Shown: piece by piece, positions 1-10,172 of the stretch
Layout: the number at the start of each line of letters is the position of its first letter
How positions within the stretch are numbered: position 1 is the first letter of the stretch
NCBI RefSeq assembly: GCF_000369805.1
Contig: NZ_KB850224.1
Location: 1,225,924 to 1,289,923, forward strand
DNA: 64,000 nt
Reading direction: 5' to 3'
Origin: Acinetobacter sp. NIPH 2100
GTDB taxonomy: Bacteria > Pseudomonadota > Gammaproteobacteria > Pseudomonadales > Moraxellaceae
Translations under genes and position numbers: made by a program
The notes under the pieces: generated by a model
What the model was told of the DNA's origin: nothing
What the model saw: the letters and a program-made list of their open reading frames with translations, nothing else
The model's database searches: none

Positions 1-146
1 GTTTAATTTTAGATAAGACCGAAGTTGCGCCAATTCGCTTGGATTCAGGACATGAAATCGGTTTGGGACAGGGGGCATTTTTAATGCCATCGGCACAATT
101 ACAACATAACAGCGAGACTCGTTATGCACTTTTAGGAGCGGCATAA
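1..146 (+). CDS. tssG: TssG C-terminal end (partial), type VI secretion baseplate
   Basis: The 5' end lies outside the window. The readable frame gives about 47 C-terminal residues ending in ...RYALLGAA and stopping at 144-146. The stretch reads VAPIRLDSGHEIGLGQGAF, which resembles the C-terminal portion of TssG/ImpH proteins, where a 'VpplrLg...rLGwdsWL' pattern is typical. The stop overlaps the next start (TAATG), so the two genes are translationally linked. TssG works with TssE, TssF and TssK in the baseplate of the type VI secretion system. The assignment rests partly on position just ahead of tssM, so it is moderate. Confidence 0.5.
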   Translation, partial: LILDKTEVAPIRLDSGHEIGLGQGAFLMPSAQLQHNSETRYALLGAA

Positions 147-1570
147 TGATAAAGAAAATTTTGGCAACGCTGATCAGCTGTTTTATTTTGGTTGGGTTGA
201 TTGTTATCTATTATTGGCGAGATATTCAGTATCAGCCTGAATCTGCTGATCTGATTAATTATTTCCTGATCTTACCTGTTGCGATTACGTTTATTTTGCT
301 TTCACCTTGGTTGATTTATAAAGCGTACAAACATCGTCAAGAGAAAAAGCAACAAGCCGAGCTGGCTGCACAAAATCAGGAAGGTGAATCGACTGAAGCT
401 CAACCTATTGCTCAAGACAGTAAATGGTTAAAGTTAAACTTATATGCGGCGAGTGCTTACAGTGCTTTAGGTGAAAATGATTCAATTATTGACGGCATTA
501 AACAGTTTAGCAGTCCACAGTTAGATCGCAATCTGGTGAACTTTCATGGTGTTCCCATTCTTTCTTATCGAATTGAAGACTTAGATCCACAGCTTCAAAG
601 TGAGGATGAGGAGGAGTTGCAGTTTTTACCCGTTCGACAGCAGCGCATCATGGCATTGATTCAACATCAACTGGAACAGCATACCGAACTTTTAGTGTCG
701 ATCTCAGATCACTTAAAGCAGTCTAGTTTGTTTTATGAAAGTCAAAACCTGCATGAATATCGGATGCATCCCGCATGGATTGATCCAAGTTTTTGGGGAG
801 AGGATGAGGGTGAAGCGATTCAGGTTGAACAAGTCTATCGATTAGACAAGCTGAACCTACATATTCTGTTATCTGAGGATGTGGTGCATACCTGGAATGA
901 TGCGAGTAGTAATGAAACGATCCAAAACATTTTTTATGATTTAGGCATCATCCCGCAAAAATTTCATATTGAATATCATTATCTCAGTGCTGCATCGACA
1001 GAACAGCATTTGATTGAATTATTTGAGCGGATTCAGAATCAACCGCATGAAATTTCACTCATTCTTGCCAGTGATTCAGAAATTGACCAAGACATTATTG
1101 ATGAAAAATCTTGGGGAGCCAGTGCGTATATTCCTGCTGAATTTATTAGCAGTAGTTGTTTGGCACATCCTGCGGTCCAATTGGCGCAGTTGCAGCCAGA
1201 AAAGACATTTAATCTTGTCGTCAATCAAAATAATTTAAAGCAGATATTCCAACAGTTAGAGATTAATGATCTACCACAATATCAAGCGGAAGAACCTTTT
1301 GTATTGGTCGTTGAAGATGGTTCAGATATTAAGGTGGTGAAAAAATTAGAGCAGTTCTTTACCCAAAGTCCAGTAGAACCGCACCATTATTTATATTGCA
1401 AACCTATTTTTGGACACACCCAAAACGTGGCAAAACTTTTTGGATTGATGTTGGGGGCACATCTTCCTGAGCAACAAGTTGCCTTTGTTTATGGACAAAA
1501 TTTACAAGCATTTATTCAAGCGTTTCCTGAGGTCGAACCAGATCAGGACAGCGTAGCAATTGCTAATTGA
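146..1570 (+). CDS. Unassigned type VI secretion-associated membrane protein
   Basis: This 474-residue protein starts at an ATG overlapping the stop of the preceding gene. Two hydrophobic segments near residues 5-24 and 37-60 are followed by a basic stretch (KAYKHRQEKK), predicting an inner-membrane anchor with a large soluble domain of about 400 residues. That domain contains an acidic run (EDEEELQ) near residue 155 and no motif I recognise. It sits between tssG and tssM in an unbroken plus-strand run, so a role in the secretion machine, perhaps at the membrane complex or baseplate, is inferred from context only. Acinetobacter T6SS clusters are known to carry genus-restricted accessory genes, and this may be one. 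The function is unknown. Confidence 0.75.
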   Translation: MIKKILATLISCFILVGLIVIYYWRDIQYQPESADLINYFLILPVAITFILLSPWLIYKAYKHRQEKKQQAELAAQNQEGESTEAQPIAQDSKWLKLNLYAASAYSALGENDSIIDGIKQFSSPQLDRNLVNFHGVPILSYRIEDLDPQLQSEDEEELQFLPVRQQRIMALIQHQLEQHTELLVSISDHLKQSSLFYESQNLHEYRMHPAWIDPSFWGEDEGEAIQVEQVYRLDKLNLHILLSEDVVHTWNDASSNETIQNIFYDLGIIPQKFHIEYHYLSAASTEQHLIELFERIQNQPHEISLILASDSEIDQDIIDEKSWGASAYIPAEFISSSCLAHPAVQLAQLQPEKTFNLVVNQNNLKQIFQQLEINDLPQYQAEEPFVLVVEDGSDIKVVKKLEQFFTQSPVEPHHYLYCKPIFGHTQNVAKLFGLMLGAHLPEQQVAFVYGQNLQAFIQAFPEVEPDQDSVAIAN

Positions 1571-1598
1571 TTAACTTTATTAAGAATTCGAGAACTCA

Positions 1599-4500
1599 AT
1601 GTATATCATTTTAGGTTATCTTTGGCAGTACATCACGAATCCTAAAGCAATTATTGCTTTGTCTTTATTCGTGGCACTGATTTCTTCATATTCGTCCATT
1701 CCACGCCATATTTTTTGGGCATTGGCAGCAACATATGCACTGGGCTTAATTGTCTACGGCATTTATTGGCTCATTCAAAGAAAACGCCATGCGGAACAAG
1801 GTGAGGAACTTGCCAATGCAATTGAGCAAGATAGCCAAGCTGAATATGGTCAACACAAAGATAAGGCTGAGTTACAGTTAATCCAGCAGCAGATGAAAGA
1901 ATCGATTCAACTGATTCGTAAATCTAAATTGGGGGATAAAAAAGGCAATGCAGCCTTATACGAATTGCCGTGGTATATGGTGATTGGTAATCCCGCAGCT
2001 GGCAAAAGTTCTGCAATTTATAATTCTGGTTTGAAATTTCCATTTGAAGAAACTCATCAAAAGATGGTTTCAGCAGGTTTAAGCGGTACACGTAACTGTG
2101 ACTGGTTTTTTTCTACTGAAGGGATTTTACTTGATACCGCAGGTCGTTATTCAGTTTATTCAGAAGATCATACCGAGTGGTTAGGCTTTTTAAATATTTT
2201 GAAGAAAAACCGCTCTAAAGCCCCAGTCAATGGTTTGATTCTGATTGTCAGTATTGCTGAGTTAATTAGCCAAAGTCCTGAAAACTCATTGAAATTAGCG
2301 AAAAATCTGCGTGCCCGTATTCAAGATCTAACTGAAAAGCTTGAAGTGGTTGTACCTGTGTATTTGGTCTTTTCGAAAATGGATTTGATCGCAGGTTTTA
2401 CCGAGTTCTTCGATTGTTATGAATCACAAGAATATAATCAGGCATGGGGTGCAACACTGCCTTATGAGCAAAACTCTTCTCAAAATGCAGTAGAGTTATT
2501 CGATAAACATTACAGCTTGCTTTATGACGGCTTAAAGAGTGTGAGTACCACGCATTTGAGTCGTCGCCATTCGCAGAATATTTCTCCGAGTGTAATGACA
2601 TTCCCATTGGAATTTAAAACATTAAAACCAGCCTTAAAAAGCTTTATTGGTACATTGTTTGAAGACAATCCATATCAGTTCCAACCCGTTTTCCGTGGTT
2701 TTTATTTTACCAGCGCATTGCAGGAGGGCGTAATTGAAAGCCCAATGACGGAAAATATTGCCCAAGAATTCCAACTTCAGCAAATTCAAGGCAATGGACA
2801 AGATGGGACTGCGCAATCGGTTGCACCGAATCATGGTTATTTCTTGCAAGGTCTATTCTCTAATGTGATTTTGCGAGATAAGGATCTGGTCAAACAACAC
2901 ATCAACCCTGCGAAAAAGCGTCAGCGTTATATTGCTTTTATTGCTGCGTTGGTGGGTGTTTCTTTGGTATTGGGTGTCTGGGTCTGGTCATATCGTAACA
3001 ATCAGCAACTAATTGCAGATGTTCAGGCTGACTTAGATAAAGTGGTGCACTTGGAGAAAACTTCGGGCCAACAATTATCGACCCAACTTGAAGCATTGTT
3101 GATTTTACAAGAACGTTTACAACAGCTGGATGAGTTTGATGACAATCGTCCGCTTAAATTCAGCTTTGGTCTTTATCAAGGTAATCAATTACGCGAAAGC
3201 TTAAAAGCTGAGTATCTCAAAGGGATTAAGCAAATCGTCTTGACCCCGACACAACAGAATATTGCGCAATATTTGCAACGTGTGAAAAATAATGAAGCGA
3301 CCTTGAAAGCCAATCATGTCAATGTCGAAATCAAGCAAGTCGCGAAGACACAACAATATTTAGAACCTTCAGACAGCAATCCGCAAGATGCCTATAACGC
3401 ATTAAAAGCCTATTTAATGATGAGTAATCCTGAATATATGGATACCAGTCATTTAAGTGATCAGGTTTCACGTTTCTGGCGTTCTTGGTTGGATGCCAAT
3501 CGTGGACAAATGCCTCGTGGTGAAATGATTCAGGATGCGGAAAAGATCCTGTCTTATGCTATGACTTTGGCGAATCAAGAGGGTTTCCCTGTATTGGAAA
3601 CCGATGCTCAAGTAGTTGATCAGACTCGCCAAGTTTTATTGTCCGTGATTCGTGGTATGCCTGCGCGTGATCGTGTTTATAACGAAATCAAAATGCGTGC
3701 TGCTGTACGTTTCCCAGCGGTAACGGTAGGACAGATCGTAGGTGAACAAAACCGTGCCATTGTGTTAGGGAGTTATGCTTTACCGGGTGTGTTTACCCAA
3801 AAAGCATGGGATGAGTATGTTGAAAAAGCAATTGATGAAGCTGCGAATAAACCAACAGACAGTAAAGACTGGGTATTAAACAGTCGTCAATCTGATGATT
3901 TAACTTTCTCGGGTAGCCCAGAGCAAATTCGTAAGCAACTGGTGGCATTGTATAAACAAGAATACGTGATGGAATGGAAAAAATTCCTGAACGGTATTTA
4001 TTATGCCAAAAATGATCAATTCACTCAGCAAGTCAAGACGATTGATATTTTAGGTGAGCCACAAAATTCACCGATTCGTACGTTATTACAACGCATTGCG
4101 ATTGAGACCAACTGGGATAACCCAATTGTGCAAGCTGAACTGGCTGTGCCAGAAAAAGGCTTTGTGGCATGGTTCAAACGTAAAGTCTTGAATAATTCAG
4201 ATGACAAAGCTGCTGCTCAGGCGGTGAATAAAGCACAAGGTGCAATTTCACAAGAATATCAAATGTTCTATCAGTTGGTACGTAAGCGTGATGATTTACA
4301 AGATAAATCATTATTTGATGAGTACATGAACAACCTTGCGCAAGTGCGTAGTAAGTTTAATGATCTGAAAACAGCGGGCGAGATTGGTCCAAGTGCAATG
4401 GCCTTGGTCAAACAAACCATCAATGATCAAACGTCTGTATTCAATCTTACTCAGAAATATGTCGATGAGAAGATGATGGTCGGATTGAAAGATACCGATC

Positions 4501-5408
4501 AGCAGTTGCTACAAAAATTGTTGATGACGCCACTGACACAATCATTTTCAAGCTTAATTTTACCGACTCAAGATGAATTGAATAAATTGTGGGGCATTCA
4601 AGCTTATCAACCATTCAAAACCAATTTAAGTCAGAAATATCCATTTAATTCGAGCGTGACTTTGCAGGCGACCAGTAATGAAATTGGTCAGATCTTTGGT
4701 GAAACAGGTAGCATTGCACGCTTTGTGAAAGAAGCCTTGGATCCATTTGTGATTCGTCGTGGTTATGTCCTGACTTCGAAAACATGGAAAGACTTAGGTA
4801 TTAGCTTGAACCCTCAGTTTGTGATGGCATTCCAGCAATATGTTGCGCCAATCAATGGTATGGCGACAGGAAGTTTAGATCAGCCTGCGGCAGCGCCCGT
4901 ATCGAATCAATCGAACTTCCAGTTCTATCCATTACCGAATCCACAATACCTGTCGTACACCATTGATATTGATGGTCAACGTATGGTGTTTGAAAATGGT
5001 ATTCAACAATGGGTGAACTTCGTTTGGCCGAACCAAGGGGCTATTCCAGGTGCACGTATTACTGCAGTTGATTTGGAAGGTAAAACCCATACCATTTTCG
5101 AAGAACCTGGTGAATATGGTATTAACCGTTTGATCGATGCGGCACAGCGTAAAGAGCAAAATGGTAGCTTTGAAATGACTTGGACCAGTAAAACTGAGCC
5201 ATCGTTAACCTTAAAAGTGAATTTCCGACTAATTAGTGGCAATAGCTCAGGCAGTATTGGCTCGAGCCGTGGTTATGCGGGCTTACAGTTGGTGGATAAA
5301 GTTGTTACAGAAAAGGCGGTACGCGTGGTTTCTGCACAAGCAACGCCAGCGGGTGCTGCACCACAAGCACAACCAGCTGCGCCTGCACAGGCAGGGGTAG
5401 CACCGTAA
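1599..5408 (+). CDS. tssM: TssM (IcmF family), type VI secretion membrane-complex protein
   Basis: TssM spans the inner membrane and periplasm and forms the trans-envelope complex with TssL and TssJ. The 1269 residues match the family size. Two membrane segments lie near residues 15-35 and 38-60. A cytoplasmic NTPase-like domain carries a Walker A motif GNPAAGKS at 130-137 and a DTAG motif at 179-182. A third membrane segment lies near 444-466 ([16 protein letters not shown]), followed by a roughly 800-residue periplasmic part. The last 30 residues are rich in Ala, Pro and Gln. It starts 28 bases after the upstream gene. Because Walker A is intact, this is the ATP-binding type of TssM; some homologues have lost the motif. 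Confidence 0.96.
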   Translation: MYIILGYLWQYITNPKAIIALSLFVALISSYSSIPRHIFWALAATYALGLIVYGIYWLIQRKRHAEQGEELANAIEQDSQAEYGQHKDKAELQLIQQQMKESIQLIRKSKLGDKKGNAALYELPWYMVIGNPAAGKSSAIYNSGLKFPFEETHQKMVSAGLSGTRNCDWFFSTEGILLDTAGRYSVYSEDHTEWLGFLNILKKNRSKAPVNGLILIVSIAELISQSPENSLKLAKNLRARIQDLTEKLEVVVPVYLVFSKMDLIAGFTEFFDCYESQEYNQAWGATLPYEQNSSQNAVELFDKHYSLLYDGLKSVSTTHLSRRHSQNISPSVMTFPLEFKTLKPALKSFIGTLFEDNPYQFQPVFRGFYFTSALQEGVIESPMTENIAQEFQLQQIQGNGQDGTAQSVAPNHGYFLQGLFSNVILRDKDLVKQHINPAKKRQRYIAFIAALVGVSLVLGVWVWSYRNNQQLIADVQADLDKVVHLEKTSGQQLSTQLEALLILQERLQQLDEFDDNRPLKFSFGLYQGNQLRESLKAEYLKGIKQIVLTPTQQNIAQYLQRVKNNEATLKANHVNVEIKQVAKTQQYLEPSDSNPQDAYNALKAYLMMSNPEYMDTSHLSDQVSRFWRSWLDANRGQMPRGEMIQDAEKILSYAMTLANQEGFPVLETDAQVVDQTRQVLLSVIRGMPARDRVYNEIKMRAAVRFPAVTVGQIVGEQNRAIVLGSYALPGVFTQKAWDEYVEKAIDEAANKPTDSKDWVLNSRQSDDLTFSGSPEQIRKQLVALYKQEYVMEWKKFLNGIYYAKNDQFTQQVKTIDILGEPQNSPIRTLLQRIAIETNWDNPIVQAELAVPEKGFVAWFKRKVLNNSDDKAAAQAVNKAQGAISQEYQMFYQLVRKRDDLQDKSLFDEYMNNLAQVRSKFNDLKTAGEIGPSAMALVKQTINDQTSVFNLTQKYVDEKMMVGLKDTDQQLLQKLLMTPLTQSFSSLILPTQDELNKLWGIQAYQPFKTNLSQKYPFNSSVTLQATSNEIGQIFGETGSIARFVKEALDPFVIRRGYVLTSKTWKDLGISLNPQFVMAFQQYVAPINGMATGSLDQPAAAPVSNQSNFQFYPLPNPQYLSYTIDIDGQRMVFENGIQQWVNFVWPNQGAIPGARITAVDLEGKTHTIFEEPGEYGINRLIDAAQRKEQNGSFEMTWTSKTEPSLTLKVNFRLISGNSSGSIGSSRGYAGLQLVDKVVTEKAVRVVSAQATPAGAAPQAQPAAPAQAGVAP

Positions 5409-5445
5409 TGTTAGGGATAATCACGGAACAGCAGGAGGTGCTTGG

Positions 5446-6405
5446 ATGCAACAAGTAAAAACGACACCTTTATACTATGGGAAGTCACCCGCGCGAGGAG
5501 ACTTTCTAAAATCCAAAGGACAATATGCGTTGATTCAGGTGCTTGATCAGTGGATTACTGAGGCACTGGAACATGCCATGCGCGCGCCTGACTTTAAGCA
5601 ACGTTATGAGTCTTTACCTGCATTGGATTTCTTTATTGCCAATCCAGCTGAGTCGATGTTTTTGGCTGCAAATCTAATTGCCAGCCAAGACAGCTCAGGC
5701 CGAGCATTTCCGATGGTCTTAAGTCAATTGCTCGAAGTGGAACAGCCGTATCAAAACCTATTGTTGGCGCCGTTTTATTATAAATCGGTATTGGTTGATC
5801 TGTTCCAGAGAAATCGGGTGCTTCGTAGTATTCGTGATACCAATATCATGCTGGAAAAACTCAATAACCTACCTAATTTAGTACAGATATTCACGGCAAC
5901 AGAATGTAATGGTTTCTATGAAAATCATACCATGCATTCTTTTGCACAATTGATGAAAATCAATGTCTATGAATTGGCACAGAGCATGATTGGGCTTGGA
6001 TTGTTATTACAACCCATCTTAAAAAATGGCACCAGCCGTTTAAATAAAGTGTTGATTCTACCCATCAATAATCATATGTATTGTTATGAAATAGCGGCTT
6101 TCTGGGTTGGTATGATCGGGCGATTCTTAGGGATTAACAATACTGAGATTCTGATAGGTATTTTACATCGCGATGAGCCAATTTTATTCATCGGTTTTCA
6201 AGGTGCCGATATCATGGCACTCAGCGATATTTTTACTCAAAACATGCAGAGTGAGCATTGGGTGTCATTGATCCAAGCACAATGGATTGATGCTTATCTT
6301 GAGCAAAATGCAGGTCTTGCCACATTAGAACAATCACTTTGTCAGCGTCAGTTGAGCCTTAATCAGGGTTTAAAGCTGTTCAGACAAACTTTTTTAGATG
6401 AATGA
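5446..6405 (+). CDS. tagF: TagF, type VI secretion accessory/regulatory protein
   Basis: The N-terminus reads [16 protein letters not shown], the signature of the TagF/ImpM N-terminal domain, where 'GKlPgrGDF' is typical. At 319 residues it is a stand-alone TagF and is not fused to a PppA phosphatase. In Pseudomonas and Agrobacterium TagF represses T6SS post-translationally through Fha, TssL or TssK; the mode of action here is not visible. The start is well supported by a strong GGAGG sequence seven to eight bases upstream. The gene follows tssM after 37 bases, and its stop overlaps the start of the next gene by four bases (ATGA). Confidence 0.93.
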   Translation: MQQVKTTPLYYGKSPARGDFLKSKGQYALIQVLDQWITEALEHAMRAPDFKQRYESLPALDFFIANPAESMFLAANLIASQDSSGRAFPMVLSQLLEVEQPYQNLLLAPFYYKSVLVDLFQRNRVLRSIRDTNIMLEKLNNLPNLVQIFTATECNGFYENHTMHSFAQLMKINVYELAQSMIGLGLLLQPILKNGTSRLNKVLILPINNHMYCYEIAAFWVGMIGRFLGINNTEILIGILHRDEPILFIGFQGADIMALSDIFTQNMQSEHWVSLIQAQWIDAYLEQNAGLATLEQSLCQRQLSLNQGLKLFRQTFLDE

Positions 6406-7175
6406 ATATGAGAAATAATCCGAAATCTATCTGGGCAAGTTTACTGTTTGGCTTATGTGTTTTAGGTCAAAGTCATCTTGCTAGCGCAGCACCAATCGTG
6501 GTGGAAGGTGTTGTTCCAAATGATGCGAGTAAGCAGGCAATCTTGGCTAAGATGCAGTCTGTCTATGGTGCAGATCAAGTGGTCGATAAAATTCAGGTTC
6601 GTCCAGTTTCAGCTCCGAATGGCTGGAGTGATTCTGTGACTCGTGTCATTACCCCAGATCTGAAAAAGATTTCACAAGGTCAGTTAAAGGTGAGAGGGAC
6701 TCAGGTTGATTTAACTGGAAAAATGACTGATCCAAGTCAAATTCAACCGACTACAACCAGTTTTCAATCTTTGGTGCAGCAGCCTTATCGCTTTAACGCA
6801 CAGCTGTCGGTAAATCAGGCTGAGCAAAAGATCATTGATGATGCATTAAAGAACCGAATCATTGAGTTTGAATCAGGTAGTGCCATTCTGACTGCGGCAG
6901 GACAACAGATACTGGATGAAATGGCTGTGGCTTTAAATAAGGTTGGTGGCAAGAAAGTCAAAATTATTGGCCATACCGATAGCTCTGGTGATGCCAATAA
7001 GAATACGGTATTAAGTCAGCAACGTGCTGCAGCGGTACAAAATTACTTAGTCAGTAAAAGTATTGCGGCTGATCGCTTAAGTACCGAAGGCAAAGGTTCA
7101 AGCCAGCCTGTTGCAGATAATACAACAGCAGATGGACGTCGTAAAAATCGTCGAATTGAGTTTGAAGTGCTTTAA
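6402..7175 (+). CDS. tagN: OmpA-domain periplasmic/outer-membrane protein of the T6SS cluster (TagN-like)
   Basis: This 257-residue protein has a signal peptide (basic start, hydrophobic core [12 protein letters not shown], probable cleavage after LASAA near residue 30). It has a middle domain of about 110 residues and a C-terminal OmpA-like peptidoglycan-binding domain from about residue 145. That domain contains the motifs [16 protein letters not shown] and [11 protein letters not shown]. No lipobox cysteine is seen, so it is probably soluble in the periplasm or held by peptidoglycan binding. Its start overlaps the tagF stop; a second ATG six bases downstream is also possible. OmpA-type proteins beside tssM can supply the peptidoglycan anchor of the membrane complex, and that role is inferred here. 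Confidence 0.85.
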   Translation: MNMRNNPKSIWASLLFGLCVLGQSHLASAAPIVVEGVVPNDASKQAILAKMQSVYGADQVVDKIQVRPVSAPNGWSDSVTRVITPDLKKISQGQLKVRGTQVDLTGKMTDPSQIQPTTTSFQSLVQQPYRFNAQLSVNQAEQKIIDDALKNRIIEFESGSAILTAAGQQILDEMAVALNKVGGKKVKIIGHTDSSGDANKNTVLSQQRAAAVQNYLVSKSIAADRLSTEGKGSSQPVADNTTADGRRKNRRIEFEVL

Positions 7176-7208
7176 TGATTTAGGCACTTTTTGCGGAGAG
7201 ATAGGATT

Positions 7209-7472
7209 ATGGCAACACCTTATATTGTGATTGGTTGTCCTACAACTGGCGGTGGGCAGGTGATTACTGGAAATAGTAGTTTTTTGATTGAAGGCATCCC
7301 GATTGCCTGTGTCGGTGATAAGGCAACGTGTCCTAAGCATAAAACGGTTGCCACCATTATTGCCGGTGATCCGAATATGCAGGTGATGGGGAAAGCTGCT
7401 GCCAGAGTCAATGATGCATTGTCTTGTGGTTGTAAGCTGTTACCGAAGCAGAATTTAGCTGTGCGAGGCTAA
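7209..7472 (+). CDS. PAAR-domain protein, type VI secretion spike tip
   Basis: This 87-residue protein consists of a single PAAR domain, starting MATPYIVIGCPTTGGG and containing CVGDKATCPKH and KAAARVNDALSCGC. PAAR proteins cap the VgrG spike and often recruit effectors. Here there is no C-terminal extension, so it is a structural tip and not an evolved effector. The ATG at 7209 was chosen because GGAGAG lies eight bases upstream; the frame is open back to a TTG at 7191 but that start has no ribosome binding site. It follows tagN after 33 bases. No VgrG gene is next to it in this window. Confidence 0.9.
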   Translation: MATPYIVIGCPTTGGGQVITGNSSFLIEGIPIACVGDKATCPKHKTVATIIAGDPNMQVMGKAAARVNDALSCGCKLLPKQNLAVRG

Positions 7473-7492
7473 TGGTTTATTTTGCAGTGACA

Positions 7493-7523
7493 AAAGGTGA
7501 TTGAGTTTGATCACCTTTTTTTA
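7493..7523 (+). terminator. Rho-independent terminator after the T6SS run
   Basis: Ten-base perfect stem aaaaggtgat / atcacctttt with an eight-base loop, followed by a run of T. It lies 20 bases after the PAAR stop and marks the end of the T6SS transcription unit at this side. Confidence 0.85.
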
Positions 7524-7710
7524 TCTTTGAAAAATAATAAATTTTATCAATATAGTGATAGATCTTGTTAGTTAGAGCAATTTTTATCAAATAACTCAAG
7601 CTTAATATGAATCAATGAGTTCAATTCGGTCTCATCATTGTTCTAGCATAATTCTCTGCCTACTTTTACATCTTTTGGGTACGCATTTGGGATAAATTTG
7701 TTGTAAATAA

Positions 7711-7737
7711 AAATGCAATTGATTATGATTCGCATTT
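7711..7737. promoter_or_regulatory. Inverted repeat, possible second Fur-type site
   Basis: Perfect 6-base arms aaatgc / gcattt enclose ttgattatgatt-like sequence, giving a GAT-rich element that partly resembles a Fur box (about 12 of 19 positions by hand alignment). It lies about 110 bases ahead of the TonB-dependent receptor. The rest of 7524-7848 is AT-rich with no gene seen. Confidence 0.35.
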
Positions 7738-7812
7738 ATTAAATCTGTGTATATTTGTAATTCTTACTTTCAATCACAATTTGGGGTGAGTGAATAAGTA
7801 AAAACATACAGT

Positions 7813-7831
7813 TTTAATGATTATCAATATC
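7813..7831. promoter_or_regulatory. Probable Fur box ahead of the TonB-dependent receptor
   Basis: The sequence tttaatgattatcaatatc matches the 19-base Fur consensus GATAATGATAATCATTATC at 15 positions by hand alignment. It lies 17-36 bases upstream of the receptor ATG, a place where a bound repressor would block transcription or initiation. Iron-dependent repression of the receptor and its downstream partner is inferred. Confidence 0.7.
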
Positions 7832-7848
7832 ATTTAAAAGGCTCCCGT

Positions 7849-10104
7849 ATGAATCGTAATCCTGTTGAGCTATATAGCCCAATCAAGTCCGATATGACTG
7901 TTTTAAAACCACGTTATTTGTCTGTATGTTTGGTTGCACTTATGGGTGCAGGGGTGAGTTCGGGGAGCTTTGCAGAAGAGAGTAAACAGGGAAAAGTATA
8001 TACCTCATTATCAACAATTACGGTATATGCCGAACATGAAAATGAGTCACCCGTCTCTCGTACCAGCATTAATCGCGAAAATATGGATAAAACTGGCGTA
8101 ACCGATATGGCCAGTATTGTGAAATATTTACCACTGGTCAACGCGCCATTTTCGGTTGCAGGTAGCGGAACGTTTTTTGATGGAACGGGCACAAGTAGCT
8201 ATAACATTCGTGGTATTGATGCAAACCGAATTGGTTTAGATGTTGATGGGGTAGATCTTGCTGATGCAACAGTCAGTACTTATATTCCACCGAAAGGTAT
8301 GGGCAAGCGTGGAGCAGGCCGAGATTATATTGAACCTGAAATGTTCAGTACAGTTGATATTGTCTCAGGTACAACAGATGTTTCAACCGATGGTATTGGT
8401 GGTCGAGTTTCTTTTAAAAACAAATCACCAGAAGATTACTTAGTCGATGGGAAGACAGTTGCAGGTACACTGAAAACGGGTTATAGCTCTGCTGATCAGG
8501 CTTGGTTAGGATCTGTTACAGGCGCAATTGGAAATGATGATCTAAAAGCATTGGTTGCTTATGCGCATCGTGATGGTCAAGAGATAAAACCGAATTCTAA
8601 AACTACTGCTTTTCCCGCAGATTGGACTTCTGATGCGGTTTTAACCCGTATCTTGTGGGCGTTATCAGATCAGCATCAATTGAATTTCATTGCGGATTAT
8701 TATAAGAAAAAGTCTGATACCAAGGATATTGCAGCCAATTTATTTAGCAATTATAAAAGTGATGCGAAGCAGCACCAGGACATTGACCGTACACAATTCA
8801 GTATCCAACACATCTATAAGCCAAACGATTTCTTACTTTTTGATAAGTTGAATAGCAAAATCTGGTATCAAGAATCCAATAGCGATACCGATACTTCATT
8901 TATGAACAGTGCGACTGTTGCACGTGATTTTTCAACCACCTATAAAGAGAAAAATGTTGGCATCAAAATTGATGCAAGCAAAGCAATCAAAAATCATACC
9001 CTCAAATATGGTCTGACTACAGACCAGAAAGAATTCTCCAGTACCAAAGTCGATCTGCGTAATGGGGCACCACTTACGACGATCTACCAAGGTGCTTATT
9101 TATTAGACTCTGAATTGAAACGCTATTCAGCATTTGTGTCTGATGATATTCGTTTAGATGTTTTTGGGCGAAACCTAACTTTAACCCCATCGGTACGTTT
9201 AGAACGTCAAGAATTTAGACCAGACATTACCACTTATAATGATGTGCAGGCCAAAGACTTTAATTATGTCTCTCCAAGTTTTTCAGCAAGCTATCAGTTT
9301 AGTCCGACCAACTACAGCTATTTAAAATATTCAAAAGGGAATCGTATTCCTTCACCAACGGAAATGGGCGGGATTTATCAAACTACGCCAGGCAATCCAA
9401 GTTATATTGTGATTGGTAATTCCAACCTGAAAAAAGAAAGCAGTGATGCATTCGAGATTGGGTTGAGAAATACCTCGATTGATGGAATCAAGTTTGATAT
9501 CACAGGGTTTTATACACAATATAAAGATTTTATCGATTACTACAATTACGGCATAACACCGCAATATCCAAATGGTTATTACCGAGCTGAAAACTTAGCC
9601 GATGCACAAATCTGGGGGGGAGAATTATCTACTCGCATCGATTTAGGCCAGTTCATTCCAAAATCAGATGGTTTTAGCCTTGCATTGGTTGCAGGAAAAA
9701 CCAAAGGAACAGCAAAAAATAACAATGGTGCGAAGAGTGGCGTCAATTCAGTTCAACCAGAAAAAGGCAGCTTAACCTTTGCCTATGATGATCCTAATAA
9801 AGTATTTGGTTTAGGTATGACCGCAACTGCTGTAGGTGACAGAGTCGCAACACGAGATGTAAGTTCTTTTCAAGAAAATACGCAATACCAACACGTGGCA
9901 GGTTATGCCGTATTTGATTTATCCGCTTATTGGAATGTCACTAAGTTTGCCAAACTCAATGTTGCTTTTAATAACATCTTTGACAAAACCTATTGGGACT
10001 ATGCAGCTGTAGGAACAATTAACGGTACCAATCAGGCTAGTCTAATTGATCGTGCGGCTGAGCCAGGTCGTAATGTTGTCGCAAGTATCGAATTTAAATA
10101 TTAA
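7849..10104 (+). CDS. TonB-dependent outer-membrane receptor, haem/haemoglobin type
   Basis: This 751-residue protein has an extended N-terminal region and signal peptide ending near GSFAEE, then a TonB-box-like segment (STITVYAE). The plug domain carries YNIRGIDANRIGLDVDGVDL and is followed by a 22-strand-type barrel ending in an aromatic residue (VASIEFKY). The plug motif IRGIDxNRI and a GNSNLKKE segment similar to the NPNL box of haem receptors suggest the haemoglobin/transferrin/lactoferrin receptor group, but the substrate is not proven. The start at 7849 has AAAAGG seven bases upstream; an internal ATG at 7894 would give a more standard signal peptide. A Fur box lies just ahead. The next gene encodes a secreted EF-hand protein. 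Confidence 0.85.
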   Translation: MNRNPVELYSPIKSDMTVLKPRYLSVCLVALMGAGVSSGSFAEESKQGKVYTSLSTITVYAEHENESPVSRTSINRENMDKTGVTDMASIVKYLPLVNAPFSVAGSGTFFDGTGTSSYNIRGIDANRIGLDVDGVDLADATVSTYIPPKGMGKRGAGRDYIEPEMFSTVDIVSGTTDVSTDGIGGRVSFKNKSPEDYLVDGKTVAGTLKTGYSSADQAWLGSVTGAIGNDDLKALVAYAHRDGQEIKPNSKTTAFPADWTSDAVLTRILWALSDQHQLNFIADYYKKKSDTKDIAANLFSNYKSDAKQHQDIDRTQFSIQHIYKPNDFLLFDKLNSKIWYQESNSDTDTSFMNSATVARDFSTTYKEKNVGIKIDASKAIKNHTLKYGLTTDQKEFSSTKVDLRNGAPLTTIYQGAYLLDSELKRYSAFVSDDIRLDVFGRNLTLTPSVRLERQEFRPDITTYNDVQAKDFNYVSPSFSASYQFSPTNYSYLKYSKGNRIPSPTEMGGIYQTTPGNPSYIVIGNSNLKKESSDAFEIGLRNTSIDGIKFDITGFYTQYKDFIDYYNYGITPQYPNGYYRAENLADAQIWGGELSTRIDLGQFIPKSDGFSLALVAGKTKGTAKNNNGAKSGVNSVQPEKGSLTFAYDDPNKVFGLGMTATAVGDRVATRDVSSFQENTQYQHVAGYAVFDLSAYWNVTKFAKLNVAFNNIFDKTYWDYAAVGTINGTNQASLIDRAAEPGRNVVASIEFKY

Positions 10105-10172
10105 TTTTATTTTAGTAGCAAGATAGAAAAAAGTTTTCGATCTAGCAAATGTTTACATTTAAGGAAATGAAC

